From NCBI GenBank assembly GCA_902779305.1, contig CACZBD010000014.1, positions 1 to 64,000 on the forward strand: a stretch of 64,000 bases of DNA, in the 5' to 3' direction. The translations under genes were made by a program, and so were the position numbers. The notes under the pieces are model-generated. The model was not told where the DNA came from and ran no database searches. It worked only from the letters and a program-made list of their open reading frames with translations. This document shows positions 16,443-26,804 of this stretch, piece after piece (position 1 is the first letter of the stretch; each line of letters opens with the position of its first letter). Source of the stretch: an uncultured Lachnospiraceae bacterium (GTDB taxonomy: Bacteria > Bacillota > Clostridia > Lachnospirales > Lachnospiraceae).

Positions 16443-18209
16443 TCAGCAGGGCAGTTCGCCGTCCTCGATCATTTTGAGGACAACCATGGCAAGCAGCGGG
16501 TCAAACTGGGTTCCCGTGTTGTTTTTGATCTCGGTGATGACTTCTTCTTTTGTCAGTTTTTTCCGGTAGATCCGGTCCGAAGTCATGGCATCAAAACTGT
16601 CCGCAAGGCATAAGATCCGTGCGAACAGGGGAATCTCTTCCCCTTTTAATCCATCCGGATAACCGCGTCCGTCCCATCTCTCATGGTGGGAACGGACGCC
16701 TTCTTTTAATCCGGGAAATGAATCCAGATTTTTTAAAACTTCGCTTCCGATGACGGTATGCTGCTGCATACGCGATCTCTCGTCTTCACTGAGTGCTCCG
16801 TTTTTATTTGTCACGGCATCGGGCACGCCGACTCTTCCGACATCATGCATTCTGCCGATGAATTTGATCCTTTCGAGATCTTCTTCGTTCAGCTGATTGG
16901 CAGCAGCGACTTTTTCCGCGATCATGCATGCGTATTTTCCGACGCGTTCCGAATGTCCGTCACTGAACGCATCTTTGGAATCGATCGCGGTTGCGATGGA
17001 CCCGAAGGTGATCTCACTCATTTTTTCCGAATAGAGCCTTCTTTCCTCGGCGCTCTTCATCACGTCCTTGATCGCCTGCGCGATCGTCATGGCCATCAGA
17101 AACAGCAGACCGAATCCAAGCCTTACTCCGAGTCTTGCGGAAGGAGAGGTATAGAAAGATACCAGCTCAAACAATCCCGAAACCACAAGTCCGAGCATAC
17201 CGATCGCGATGCGTGAATATTTTTTCACCTTTCCGGACCGGATGTCCAGAACGATCGTAACGAAGATCCAGAGGATGATGAGCGCAGACCAGATATGGGC
17301 AAAAAACAGCGTGTCGTAATAGTCCGCGATTCTTGTGAAGTTCAGGATAGAATTGATCAGAACCTGCAGGACCAGAAGCAGGATCAGGATCGCATACGGC
17401 TTGTTATAGCGCTGCTCCTGGATCTCATCGACATACATGGCGCCGAAGCCGGCGATGGTTTCGATCAGAAGATAAGCAAAGATGTTCGCGTAGGAAGAGG
17501 CCCCGAAGATCAGCTGCCTGAGCCAGCTTTCGCTGACCATCCACATGCCTGCGGCCGTAAGCAGGAGCCCCAGATACAGAAGGGTCCTGTTAATGTTTGT
17601 CTTTTTGTAAAAGAAGCAATAGGCGATGATGGCGTTGATCCCGACAAAGATCAGCAGGAAAGCCATGATCGCGATGGAAAGATTGTCCCTGATATACGGA
17701 AACCAGGCATTGTTGCCGTAAGCGTAGCTGACCGGGTTGATCGTCCAGCGCCCGTTTTTATTGGAAGTGATGATCAGTTCAATGTCTCCGTCCGCATAGT
17801 CATCATACAGTTCGACGAACAGAAAGGAACTGACCGGAATATGTTCCGTCAGAAAATTGTGTTTGCTGTATTTTCCCTGGATCCTGCCGTTGATCTTAAC
17901 GGTAAGATCCGACATGGTCGCGCGGGTGCACAGACGCATGCCTTTCGTGATCTCGTGCGGCAGTTTGTTCCGTAATGTGATGGTATCCCCTCTTGCGGCA
18001 TCCATTTCCAGGGGCAGATCGACATTCTCCGTGACCGTGCCGTCAACAGAGACCAGAGTCCACCCTCTGGAAAAATCCTTGGCGGAAAAAGATCCCGCAT
18101 AAGCCTCTCCGACTTTGGGGCTGCTGAAAAAAGCATAGATAAATATCACAGATGCCCAGATGAGCACCACGATCAGAGCAGATTTTATAACAGTGTAAAA
18201 GTTTTTCAT
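16443..18209 (-). CDS. Membrane HD-GYP phosphodiesterase with 7TMR-like sensor
   Basis: The 588-residue protein has one N-terminal membrane segment, an extracytoplasmic beta-rich region (about 40-175), a block of seven or so membrane helices (about 180-375) and a cytoplasmic HD-GYP domain. The catalytic motifs HDVGRVG and HHERWDGRGYPDGL are intact, so c-di-GMP hydrolysis is likely. The ATG at 18209 has GGAGA six bases upstream; an in-frame TTG at 18239 lacks a site. A minus-strand promoter lies at 18275-18303. The gene ends six bases from the convergent lipid kinase and is divergent from the giant secreted protein. Confidence 0.92.
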   Translation of the reverse strand: MKNFYTVIKSALIVVLIWASVIFIYAFFSSPKVGEAYAGSFSAKDFSRGWTLVSVDGTVTENVDLPLEMDAARGDTITLRNKLPHEITKGMRLCTRATMSDLTVKINGRIQGKYSKHNFLTEHIPVSSFLFVELYDDYADGDIELIITSNKNGRWTINPVSYAYGNNAWFPYIRDNLSIAIMAFLLIFVGINAIIAYCFFYKKTNINRTLLYLGLLLTAAGMWMVSESWLRQLIFGASSYANIFAYLLIETIAGFGAMYVDEIQEQRYNKPYAILILLLVLQVLINSILNFTRIADYYDTLFFAHIWSALIILWIFVTIVLDIRSGKVKKYSRIAIGMLGLVVSGLFELVSFYTSPSARLGVRLGFGLLFLMAMTIAQAIKDVMKSAEERRLYSEKMSEITFGSIATAIDSKDAFSDGHSERVGKYACMIAEKVAAANQLNEEDLERIKFIGRMHDVGRVGVPDAVTNKNGALSEDERSRMQQHTVIGSEVLKNLDSFPGLKEGVRSHHERWDGRGYPDGLKGEEIPLFARILCLADSFDAMTSDRIYRKKLTKEEVITEIKNNTGTQFDPLLAMVVLKMIEDGELPC

Positions 18210-18274
18210 TTTATCTCCATAAGTGAGCCGGATGTCCAAAAGGATCAGCCTTTACGGTTGTTGTTCTACTGAAA

Positions 18275-18303
18275 ATAATAATCCAAAAGCGAAGATCAGT
18301 AAA
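18275..18303 (-). promoter_or_regulatory. Promoter of the HD-GYP gene
   Basis: On the minus strand TTTACT (18298-18303) and TATTAT (18275-18280) are separated by 17 bases, about 65 bases upstream of the chosen start. Confidence 0.65.
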
Positions 18304-18323
18304 GAAAATTGTAAATGAAGGAA

Positions 18324-18357
18324 ATCAGATGGTATCTGATCAGTTTTTTGCTATAAT
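18324..18357 (+). promoter_or_regulatory. Palindromic operator candidate and -10 of the giant surface-protein gene
   Basis: A perfect inverted repeat ATCAGAT-GGT-ATCTGAT (18324-18340) occupies the position where a -35 would stand, 11 bases before TATAAT (18352-18357). The -10 is good and the -35 is poor, so the palindrome is a reasonable candidate activator or repressor site for the 18462 gene. It also sits about 20 bases behind the divergent HD-GYP promoter. Confidence 0.5.
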
Positions 18358-18461
18358 TGCCGATATATACATTGTAATATGCAATTGTATCCGAAAGTGT
18401 GTTGTTTCGTATAAATGATCAGAGCAAAAAATCATTTCAGAAGACCGGGAGAATACAAAAC

Positions 18462-21400
18462 ATGAAAAGAAAAGTGGCAGTAATCCTTGCGGCGGTGATC
18501 CTGTTCACATCGGTGCCATGGCTGTCCAAACCGGACAGGGTTCAGGCGGCGACACTGATCGCAAAGATCACGGAAGGCAGTTCCGTGTCGGATTATTACA
18601 ACTATCAGACGCTTGCCAAGGATGTGGAAAATAAATATAAAGGCAAAACCATCACGATCGATATGATGGCTGATTGGAATGAGGCGAATGACAGCAATGT
18701 CGATCGCCGGATCTTTATTTCTGCCAAAACGAAGGTCACGCTCAATATGCACGGTCTGGTATTTAACCGGAACAATGCATGGAAGGGAAAGGACAAGTAT
18801 AACGGCGAGCTGATCCTGGTCGATAAAGGCGCGACGCTGGTCGTCAACGGCGGAACCGAGGCGGAAAGAAACAGCCATACGTATGAGCAGGTCGCTGTGT
18901 ATACCTCATACGATCCTTCCGGAGATAAGGCAAGCGGCAGAGGAACTTTTAAAGGCGGGCTTTTAACGGGCGGCTGCAGTTGTGACGGTGCCGGCGGGAT
19001 CCATGCCAGAAGCGGCACCACCGTGATCCTGAATGATGTCACCATAGCAGGCTGCGGGCAGACCAGATACGGAAAAGGCGGCGGCATCTGGATGTGGGAT
19101 GATGATGCCAGGCTCGTTCTGAACAATTCCTGTATCACCGGCTGTTATGCAAGTTCTTACGGTGGCGGGATCTGTGTCATGGATGACAGCGGGATCACCA
19201 TTGAACTGAATAATTCCAGTGTTGAGCGCAACTATGCCGGAAACAGGGGTGGCGGTATCTACACGGATGGTAAAAAATGTCACATTATCGGCAGAAACGG
19301 TGCCAGGATCGCCAACAACAACTGCCAGGATTACGGCGGCGGTCTGTGTATATGGAACGAGAGTGCATCCGCTTCCGGACTCTATATTCACAACAATTAT
19401 ACCAAGTATGACGGCGGTGGCGTCTATACGGATGATGTCAACATTTCCCTTTCCAATCTGAAAGTACGGAATAACCATGCGGAAAGAGACGGCGGCGGGC
19501 TCTATATCAATAAAAATAAAGACAGTGTTTCAAGCTGTGAGTTCTCCGGAAACAAAGCCGGCAGGGATGGCGGCGGTGTCTATATTTCTAAAGTAGTAAC
19601 GGCTGTGGATGGCAAGACACTTGTGCGTGCAAACTCTGCAAAGGAGCAGGGCAATGATTTTCATCTCGCAGGCAACTCTGCCGGTGCTTCACGCGTTAAT
19701 TTCAAACTGACCAAGGGCTCCGAAGTCCATGTGAGCTTTTCTTCCGCGCTCTCAAACGATGTAATTCCGGTCACGGAAGGCGAAGCAAACGACACGATCA
19801 AGACCCCGAACTGCATCCAGTATCTTTATCCTGCAAATCCGAACTTTCACTTTACCTACCACGATGCACCCAACATGAGAAAGATCTTCTATGTCAAAGA
19901 CGGGCATGACAGTGCAGCTACGGGAAAAGCATACGAAAAACCCGCTGATGCGACCAACGTGATCGCGGCAGAAGTTAACAATGCGTCATCCGTTTGGGCC
20001 GGCAGCAGCACACAGGCAGGTATTGTGGGAACCGTCGGTCCCGGCGGATATGCGGGCAGCGACTATAATCTGATCCGCGGTTTTTCACATCATCAGTCCA
20101 CCGCAGGAGATATGGAGGATATCGATAACGTATTCTATTACTCGGATGCGTTCTTTGAAGCGGATCCCAAAACCTATAATGACCATCTTGCCACGGCATC
20201 CCTTTCCATGGCCTTTTCCGGCATGTACTTAAGGGCTTTGGAAGATGAGGATGAAAACGGCAACAGATACTATAACAAGCATGCGGGCATCCGCCAGTTT
20301 CTGGCAGACATCGGCTGCCCGGACCAGAACATCACGATCAACGAGAGCATGGAAAAAGTGCCGGGAACGGATACGATCGGTGTGACGATCGCGAGCAAGC
20401 GACTGGCAAAATCAGACGGTACAACGACCGGCTATATCCTTATCCCCGTCGTCGTCAGAGGCGGCGGCTATGAAAGGGAATGGGGAAGCAATGCCACCAT
20501 CGGTAAAGCATCCACCAGTAACCGTCATAAAGAAGCACAGGGTTTCTCCGAGGCTGCCGATCAGGTGGTCATGGAAGTGGAAAAATACATCACGAAATAC
20601 CAGCTGAAAGATGAGATCGAAGAAGGAAAAGTCAAATTCTGGGTAACCGGCTATTCCAGAGCGGGCGCCACGGCCAACATCACCTCCAAACGTCTTGTGG
20701 AAACCTACGCCTGTGATCCGGCTGCGGCCGGCAAAAACAACCATGTCTTCTGCTATACCTGTGAAGCCCCGATGGGCGGTACGGATGAGGCGGAAGAACT
20801 GGAGGACAAATCACGCTATTACTGCATCCACAACCTCATAAACGCCGTGGACATCGTGCCGCTCGTGGCTCCGGAGCTCATGGGCTTCAAGCGCTACGGC
20901 GTCGATCATTATATCCCGGGCAAGGATTACAGTACCGAGGTCAAGGTCACCGTAAAAAACAATATCAAAAGAGGCGGTGTTGCCGGCCCCACAAAGATCA
21001 CGACATACCGGGACAATGATGCGGATTATGTCAAAAACGGCGTCGGAGCTGACAATACATACAGCGCTAAAATGCTCAGCCAGCTGAAGACCATCGACTC
21101 GTCTATTGTATTTGATGATTATTTTCACCCGATGAATATGAAATTAGTTCCGAGTGTCAAAATATCCGAAGTCGGGGATTATGATAACAACGATGTGGAA
21201 TCTTTTGTCCGGGACTTCATCCGGTATGCAATGGAGGGAAATAAGCCGGATCAACTTGAACACTGGACACAGGCAGTGAAAAACCGTGATCATTTTGCGG
21301 ACAAAGTACAGCCTTCCTTAAGAGATACCCTGGCGGTTGTTTTTTCCATGTCAGATGATGTAAGCAACTCCTTTACAGAGAGGGCCGGCACCCTCATGGA

Positions 21401-24400
21401 TAAGTTCAATACATTCACAGGTACCGTGGCTTTGGTGGATATCTATCTTGAGATCGTCGGGGGCGATGAATTTCATTACAGTCCGAATCCCGCGTATCTG
21501 AGCGGCTGGAGTAATACACATCCGGAACGGAGAAAAAGTATCATTGATTTTTTCTGGCAGAAGCTCAATGAGACGGGAGCCCTTGATGACCTTGACAAAT
21601 CCGATGTCTCCGCCCTGCAAAAAGCCTGGCCCAATCTTGCCGACTTTATTTTCACGTTCATGGAAAGTGATGACAAATATTATCCCTACAAAACCGAAGA
21701 CGGAAGAAAATGGGCAAACAATTCAGGGCATTACATGATGCTCCTCGGCACTTTTGCAACCTATGCCGGCTACATCCTCATGAACCACTATCCGGAGATC
21801 AACCTGGCATGGGCAAGGGTCTATGACAGCTATTATGCTACGGAAAATACGGAATACCGGATCACGGAAGTCGGCTTTCATCCGGATGCGCCGACCGCTT
21901 ATGCCAGGGATGCAGAAGGCCGGGAGCTTGTCCTCACAAAAGGCGAAAGTACGATCAACAGACTCTACGGAGACCAAAAGATCATCCTCGACCTTCCCAC
22001 GATCGTCGGAGAGGCCATCTATTACGATCTGACGGATGATACGGCAGGAAAAAAACTCACCTCCAATCTCTGCTACAGAGGCGGTATCGACCTGATCGTG
22101 GATGAGGATGCAGAAAGAGATTATACCATCACCTGTTATGCGATCTCCTACGGGATCAAGAGTGAAAAAGCCGTCTATAAACTGAAATTCGACTCCAAAC
22201 ACACGGTAGAGGTCACAGGCGGAACAGATATTGAACAATACAGTTATTTTGCTAATCAGACCGTAACGCTTACTCCGCCCGTTCCGGATCATGCATTCTT
22301 TAAATACTGGGACATCAAGCTCCTGACCAAAGACAGGGAAGAGCTCTGCGAATGCGCGGAGGAACTCCTCGGCGCTGAGCAGAATATGCAAAATGCTTCG
22401 TTTGTCATGCCCAAGGTAGGCGATACCTTATGCTCTCAGACGGTGCCTTCCGGATATATCCTGCAGGCCATCTGGCATACCGAAGAAAAGATCAGGAACA
22501 TTGAACTCTACCAGGATGTGGAAGACGTTCCGCTCGTTCCTGTCGGTGGAGAGGACCTTGCCGTAATGGCAGCAAAGGAATACACCAGCGGTGAAGGCGA
22601 AAGCGCGAGAAAATGGAGTCCCATGATGGGCGGCTCGCTGATCACCTGGTCCAAAGAGTATACGGAAGACGGTGAGAAAAAGACGGTGCTTGTACCCATC
22701 GAAAGGGACGATGAGGGGCGTCTGGTTGCTTCAAAAGCCGATTATGACACGGTCTATATCGCAACGGTCCACCTGGCGCAGGATCCGGATAAAAATGCCG
22801 TGTTTATGGATAACGCCAATCTGACTGCAACTCTTCGGAATGGAGCGGGAACATACACAAGCATTTCAGTAACCAGAGATGATGCCGACGGAAGCGTCAC
22901 GATCGTGATCACGTTTAAGCCGACAGGTCACGGTCCCGAACCCGTACCGCCTGAACCGGTAACGATCAAAGCCAACCGGATCGACGTAAACACGGGAGAA
23001 AGCGTAGCCGAGCAGGTCTCCTACACCGCAACGCCCGGCGCAAAAGTACCGCTCATTGCACCGGATGTTGAAAACGAGCAGTTTACGAAATGGGATCTGA
23101 AAGAAAAGATAATGATCGACCCGGATTCACAGACAAGCATCAACGACAGAATGATCGTTGTCATTATCCCGGAAGATATCGGGGATGATGCCGAAATAGA
23201 TATCCTCTACACCCCTGTGGTCAGCAGGATCGACCTTGCGCTCAAAACGCCGGTTACGGATGAGACCATGCAGATGAGCGCAACCGATGAGGCAGACCAT
23301 GAGACGGCAAAGATCACGATCGGCACCACATATGTGATCCATCCCGACTTTGTTAAGATCGACTGGTCACCCACGCCTGTCGATGGTCCGGAGGGTGAAA
23401 AGATCGCCGATCAGATCACGGAATACACGGCAACAGTCAGTCTTGTAACCAAAAAAGACGAATCGGAAAAAGACTATTTTCTGGCTAAAGCAGAAGGCGG
23501 CAGCGAGTATGTGAAAATGGGCGGGATCTTTACCGTTTCGCCAAACGCCGAAGTCAGTATGAACGGTGAGATGGCAACCCTTAATGCCGATGCGCGGAGC
23601 GCAAGTTATACCTTCCCGAAAACAGCCCGGGTAAGATATATCCTTGTCTCCGTAACAACACCCGATAATGTCTCCGGACTGCCGCACGGAACAAGTGAGG
23701 CTGAGATCAGGGATATGCTTCCCGAAACCGTCAAGCTTTTAGTGGATACCGGCATGGAAATTGACGGGGACGTCACCTGGACCCTGACAAACGATGCAAC
23801 GGAGGAAACGAGAAACGCTGTCGTATGGACGGCCACCGGAGACGTTACCCTTCCCAAGGACGTGGAAAATCCGGATGATGTATCCTTACACCCCGTATTC
23901 TTCCTCGAGGTAAATGAAGCAGATCACGCTTCCAGCCCTTTATCCTCGCTTCCGACCGGATCTTACCTTGCAGACCAGATCACTACCCTGGAGACCACGG
24001 AAGAAGGCGGAACCACCTATTACACCACGGACGGAACCGACCCTGTTGAATCCGCAACAAGAAAGGAATATAACGGCGAAGAGATCCTGGTCTGCAGGAA
24101 TGATCCGAATCTGGTAAATGAGACCTTTATCGGCGAGGATGGTTTGGAGCATGAAACGGGCAGAAAGATGTTCATCCTGAAAGCCTTTACCGTTAAGGAT
24201 GGACTATGGGACAGCCCCGTGATGACCTTTACCTACGTCTTCGACAATGCGATCCCTGTTCCCGCAGGGGAAACCTTTACCTATAACGGAACGGATCAGA
24301 CACTGCTCGGATCCAGCCTGTACTACCGCGTTGTTGAGGATGAACTGCCGGAAGGATGCCACCTGAACGAGGACGGCGAAGCGGTCGCCAAACACGCAGG

Positions 24401-26660
24401 AAACTATGAGCTGACGCTCCGGATCAATGACGGCTATCAGTGGGTAGTTGAGACCGGAGAAGTCGACGAAGAGGGCAACGCAAAAAAGAAGGGCACCACG
24501 GAAGATCAGAAGGTGACTTTCACCATAACGCCTGCCTCACTTGAAGAAGCAGATGTCAGGGTGCTGACAGAACCGGTTTGTCTCGATGAGGATACACAGC
24601 GTGCCGAGCCGGAAGTTGAGGTGACGATACCCGATGAAGAGGCCGGCCTCGAGAGCCGTCTCGTGATCGATCCGGCGGATTATGATGTCGTCTATGCGGA
24701 TAATGACAAACCGGGCGAAGGAAAGGTCTGGGTCATCGGTAAAAACAATTGTGAAGGGACATCTTCCGAATTCACATTCGGAATCTATGAAGATGATGCC
24801 TACGGCTTCAGTTTTGATCCGATCCCCGATCAGACATATACGGGCAAGGCGCTCAGGCCGAACGTTCAGGTATATTACGAGGGAACGCCGTTAACCGAGA
24901 AGAAGGATTACACCATCTCTTTCAAAAACAACACAAAGGCTTCCGACATCGCGGAATTTACCGTCAGGGGCAGGGGCAATTACGGCGGATCGGAAAAGGG
25001 CAACTTTACGATACTGCCAAAAGACCTTGCGGATACCGGCGTGGAGATCGCTCCGATTTCGTCCGCACAGTACAACAGCAGAAACCCGAAGCCCTATAAA
25101 CCGGTTCCGAAGCTGACCTATAACCGGATGGCGTTGAAGAAGGGCCGTGATTTTAACGTAACCTATTACACGGATGAAGCGTGCATGGAAAGCATAGATA
25201 GTCCGCAGGAGATCGGACGTTACTATGTCAAACTGGAGGGGATTGACGGATCCAACTATACGGGCACCGCGTACACCGAATTTGACATCATCGCTCCCGA
25301 ACTGAAACCGGTCAGCAAACTGTCCGTCAAAAGGATCGCAAAGCAGCCCTATACCGGAGAGTATATTGAATTAAAAGACCTCGGCCTGGTCGTAAAGGAC
25401 GGTTCGAAGGAACTGAAACTTGATGAGGATTATGAGGCAACCTGCTTCGGCTTGAATCCCGGTACCGGCTGGGTGGCGATCACCGGCGTGGAAGAAAAGG
25501 GATATACGGGAACGCGCATTGTGGAATTCACGGTCACGGGTTATCCGATCTCCAAGGTAATGATCGAAGGGTTTGAAGCATCCCTGCCGTATCATGCGCA
25601 GAAGATTGAACAGGAAAATCTGATCCTTTCCTACCGGAGGGACAGAAATACAGACCCCGTGCGGCTGCATGAAGACCTGGATTATAAGATCACCTATTCA
25701 ACGGACATGGATGAAAAAACCAATGCCGGCAAGGTAACCATGACGATCACGGGGATTGAAGATCAGGGATATACGGGAAGTGTGAAGAAGACGTTCCGTG
25801 TTCTGCCGCACAGCTTAAATGCAGACAATATTGCGATCAGCCTGCCTTCTGCATATCCGTATGCAAAAGGCGGTGCAAAGCCCGAGCCTGTTGTGACGGC
25901 GACATTTGACGGGCCGGACGGACCGGTTGAGGAAATCCTTGAGCCCGGAAAAGATTATCAGCTTTCCTATACGCACAACAAGGCCATCCACAACGGTACG
26001 GACAGGGATGTGCCCACCGTGGTCATCAAAGGAAAGGGCAATTACAGAGATACCAACAAATCGGCAACGTTTGCGATCGAAGAAGTATCCATGGCGGATG
26101 CCGGCGTGAAAGTACTTGCGAAGGATCTTGAAGAAACCGGCAAAAAAGGCAAGTGGAAATCGGCGATCACCGTAGTTGATCAAGACGGTAACAAGCTGAG
26201 CGTCGGAAAAGATTACGTCAAAACCAACATCCTCTACAGCTACGATGAAGCAGGAAATGAACCGGTGCCTTCGGATGCGATCGTACCCGCCGGAACGCCC
26301 ATCTATGTCAGGATCACAGCAACGGGTTCGCCTTATACCGGGGATGCGACCGGACACTACCGGATCCTTCAGAAGGGTCATGACATCAGCAAACTGAGCG
26401 CGACCGTGGTTCCGAAAGATCCCAAGTTGTTTACGAATCGGGATGTCACGGTCGATAAAGACGATATCGTCTGGAAAAAGGGCGGAAAACCTGCGGGGAT
26501 CAGCGTTGATGACTTTGAGATCGACGAAGACAGTTACCGGAACAATCGCAACAAAGGAAGAGCCAGGGTAACGGTATACGGTACCGGTGAGTGGGGCGGT
26601 AAGAAAGAGATCACCTACGGGATCGGCGCCAGATGGTTCCTGTGGTGGTGGAGACTCTGA
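18462..26660 (+). CDS. Giant secreted protein: beta-helix, lipase-like domain, MBG-type repeats
   Basis: At 2732 residues this begins with a signal peptide (cleavage after about VQAA). Next comes a parallel beta-helix with seven GGG[ILV][WCY] rungs (about 205-380). A class 3 lipase-like region follows (about 560-1130) with GYSRAG placing the nucleophile at Ser732 and a downstream NAVDIVPLVAPEL motif like that around the lipase Asp. After it are an InlB-like module (about 1240-1340), a chitobiase-like YYTTDGTDP module, and several YTGKALRP/GNYGG-type MBG repeats (about 2110-2710). No LPXTG or S-layer motif is visible; the end is RWFLWWWRL. GGGAG precedes the ATG; an in-frame upstream start at 18399 would hide the signal peptide. 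Substrate and attachment are unknown. Confidence 0.85.
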   Translation: MKRKVAVILAAVILFTSVPWLSKPDRVQAATLIAKITEGSSVSDYYNYQTLAKDVENKYKGKTITIDMMADWNEANDSNVDRRIFISAKTKVTLNMHGLVFNRNNAWKGKDKYNGELILVDKGATLVVNGGTEAERNSHTYEQVAVYTSYDPSGDKASGRGTFKGGLLTGGCSCDGAGGIHARSGTTVILNDVTIAGCGQTRYGKGGGIWMWDDDARLVLNNSCITGCYASSYGGGICVMDDSGITIELNNSSVERNYAGNRGGGIYTDGKKCHIIGRNGARIANNNCQDYGGGLCIWNESASASGLYIHNNYTKYDGGGVYTDDVNISLSNLKVRNNHAERDGGGLYINKNKDSVSSCEFSGNKAGRDGGGVYISKVVTAVDGKTLVRANSAKEQGNDFHLAGNSAGASRVNFKLTKGSEVHVSFSSALSNDVIPVTEGEANDTIKTPNCIQYLYPANPNFHFTYHDAPNMRKIFYVKDGHDSAATGKAYEKPADATNVIAAEVNNASSVWAGSSTQAGIVGTVGPGGYAGSDYNLIRGFSHHQSTAGDMEDIDNVFYYSDAFFEADPKTYNDHLATASLSMAFSGMYLRALEDEDENGNRYYNKHAGIRQFLADIGCPDQNITINESMEKVPGTDTIGVTIASKRLAKSDGTTTGYILIPVVVRGGGYEREWGSNATIGKASTSNRHKEAQGFSEAADQVVMEVEKYITKYQLKDEIEEGKVKFWVTGYSRAGATANITSKRLVETYACDPAAAGKNNHVFCYTCEAPMGGTDEAEELEDKSRYYCIHNLINAVDIVPLVAPELMGFKRYGVDHYIPGKDYSTEVKVTVKNNIKRGGVAGPTKITTYRDNDADYVKNGVGADNTYSAKMLSQLKTIDSSIVFDDYFHPMNMKLVPSVKISEVGDYDNNDVESFVRDFIRYAMEGNKPDQLEHWTQAVKNRDHFADKVQPSLRDTLAVVFSMSDDVSNSFTERAGTLMDKFNTFTGTVALVDIYLEIVGGDEFHYSPNPAYLSGWSNTHPERRKSIIDFFWQKLNETGALDDLDKSDVSALQKAWPNLADFIFTFMESDDKYYPYKTEDGRKWANNSGHYMMLLGTFATYAGYILMNHYPEINLAWARVYDSYYATENTEYRITEVGFHPDAPTAYARDAEGRELVLTKGESTINRLYGDQKIILDLPTIVGEAIYYDLTDDTAGKKLTSNLCYRGGIDLIVDEDAERDYTITCYAISYGIKSEKAVYKLKFDSKHTVEVTGGTDIEQYSYFANQTVTLTPPVPDHAFFKYWDIKLLTKDREELCECAEELLGAEQNMQNASFVMPKVGDTLCSQTVPSGYILQAIWHTEEKIRNIELYQDVEDVPLVPVGGEDLAVMAAKEYTSGEGESARKWSPMMGGSLITWSKEYTEDGEKKTVLVPIERDDEGRLVASKADYDTVYIATVHLAQDPDKNAVFMDNANLTATLRNGAGTYTSISVTRDDADGSVTIVITFKPTGHGPEPVPPEPVTIKANRIDVNTGESVAEQVSYTATPGAKVPLIAPDVENEQFTKWDLKEKIMIDPDSQTSINDRMIVVIIPEDIGDDAEIDILYTPVVSRIDLALKTPVTDETMQMSATDEADHETAKITIGTTYVIHPDFVKIDWSPTPVDGPEGEKIADQITEYTATVSLVTKKDESEKDYFLAKAEGGSEYVKMGGIFTVSPNAEVSMNGEMATLNADARSASYTFPKTARVRYILVSVTTPDNVSGLPHGTSEAEIRDMLPETVKLLVDTGMEIDGDVTWTLTNDATEETRNAVVWTATGDVTLPKDVENPDDVSLHPVFFLEVNEADHASSPLSSLPTGSYLADQITTLETTEEGGTTYYTTDGTDPVESATRKEYNGEEILVCRNDPNLVNETFIGEDGLEHETGRKMFILKAFTVKDGLWDSPVMTFTYVFDNAIPVPAGETFTYNGTDQTLLGSSLYYRVVEDELPEGCHLNEDGEAVAKHAGNYELTLRINDGYQWVVETGEVDEEGNAKKKGTTEDQKVTFTITPASLEEADVRVLTEPVCLDEDTQRAEPEVEVTIPDEEAGLESRLVIDPADYDVVYADNDKPGEGKVWVIGKNNCEGTSSEFTFGIYEDDAYGFSFDPIPDQTYTGKALRPNVQVYYEGTPLTEKKDYTISFKNNTKASDIAEFTVRGRGNYGGSEKGNFTILPKDLADTGVEIAPISSAQYNSRNPKPYKPVPKLTYNRMALKKGRDFNVTYYTDEACMESIDSPQEIGRYYVKLEGIDGSNYTGTAYTEFDIIAPELKPVSKLSVKRIAKQPYTGEYIELKDLGLVVKDGSKELKLDEDYEATCFGLNPGTGWVAITGVEEKGYTGTRIVEFTVTGYPISKVMIEGFEASLPYHAQKIEQENLILSYRRDRNTDPVRLHEDLDYKITYSTDMDEKTNAGKVTMTITGIEDQGYTGSVKKTFRVLPHSLNADNIAISLPSAYPYAKGGAKPEPVVTATFDGPDGPVEEILEPGKDYQLSYTHNKAIHNGTDRDVPTVVIKGKGNYRDTNKSATFAIEEVSMADAGVKVLAKDLEETGKKGKWKSAITVVDQDGNKLSVGKDYVKTNILYSYDEAGNEPVPSDAIVPAGTPIYVRITATGSPYTGDATGHYRILQKGHDISKLSATVVPKDPKLFTNRDVTVDKDDIVWKKGGKPAGISVDDFEIDEDSYRNNRNKGRARVTVYGTGEWGGKKEITYGIGARWFLWWWRL

Positions 26661-26680
26661 TATAAGTGATTTTTCCATAC

Positions 26681-26728
26681 AAAACGGACGGCTCCTGCTC
26701 CGGAAGATTCCGGGGCGGGGCCGTTTTT
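26681..26728 (+). terminator. Rho-independent terminator after the giant surface-protein gene
   Basis: AAAACGG at 26681 pairs with CCGTTTT, enclosing an inner G/C-rich stem around GGAAGATTCC, and the T run follows directly. Confidence 0.8.
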
Positions 26729-26774
26729 TGCTGCCATAAAATATCTTTTTGTAAAAATCATCTGCAGGCACTTC

Positions 26775-26803
26775 TTGCATTCCGATCCGTGACGTGATAT
26801 GAT
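26775..26803 (+). promoter_or_regulatory. Promoter of the TetR-led cluster
   Basis: TTGCAT (26775-26780), 17 bases, TATGAT (26798-26803). The start of transcription would fall within the operator that follows, giving a leader of about 80 bases before the TetR gene. Confidence 0.7.
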
Positions 26804-26804
26804 G

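Noticed and set aside
18359..18366. Second sigma-28 promoter (GCCGATAT) before the giant surface gene
   Set aside because: The -10 matches SigD, but no TAAA lies 14-16 bases upstream, and a TATAAT overlaps it.
19078..19600. CRISPR-like or tandem DNA repeat
   Set aside because: The repeated GGCGG segments encode GGG rungs of a beta-helix; spacing is irregular and the DNA between units is coding.
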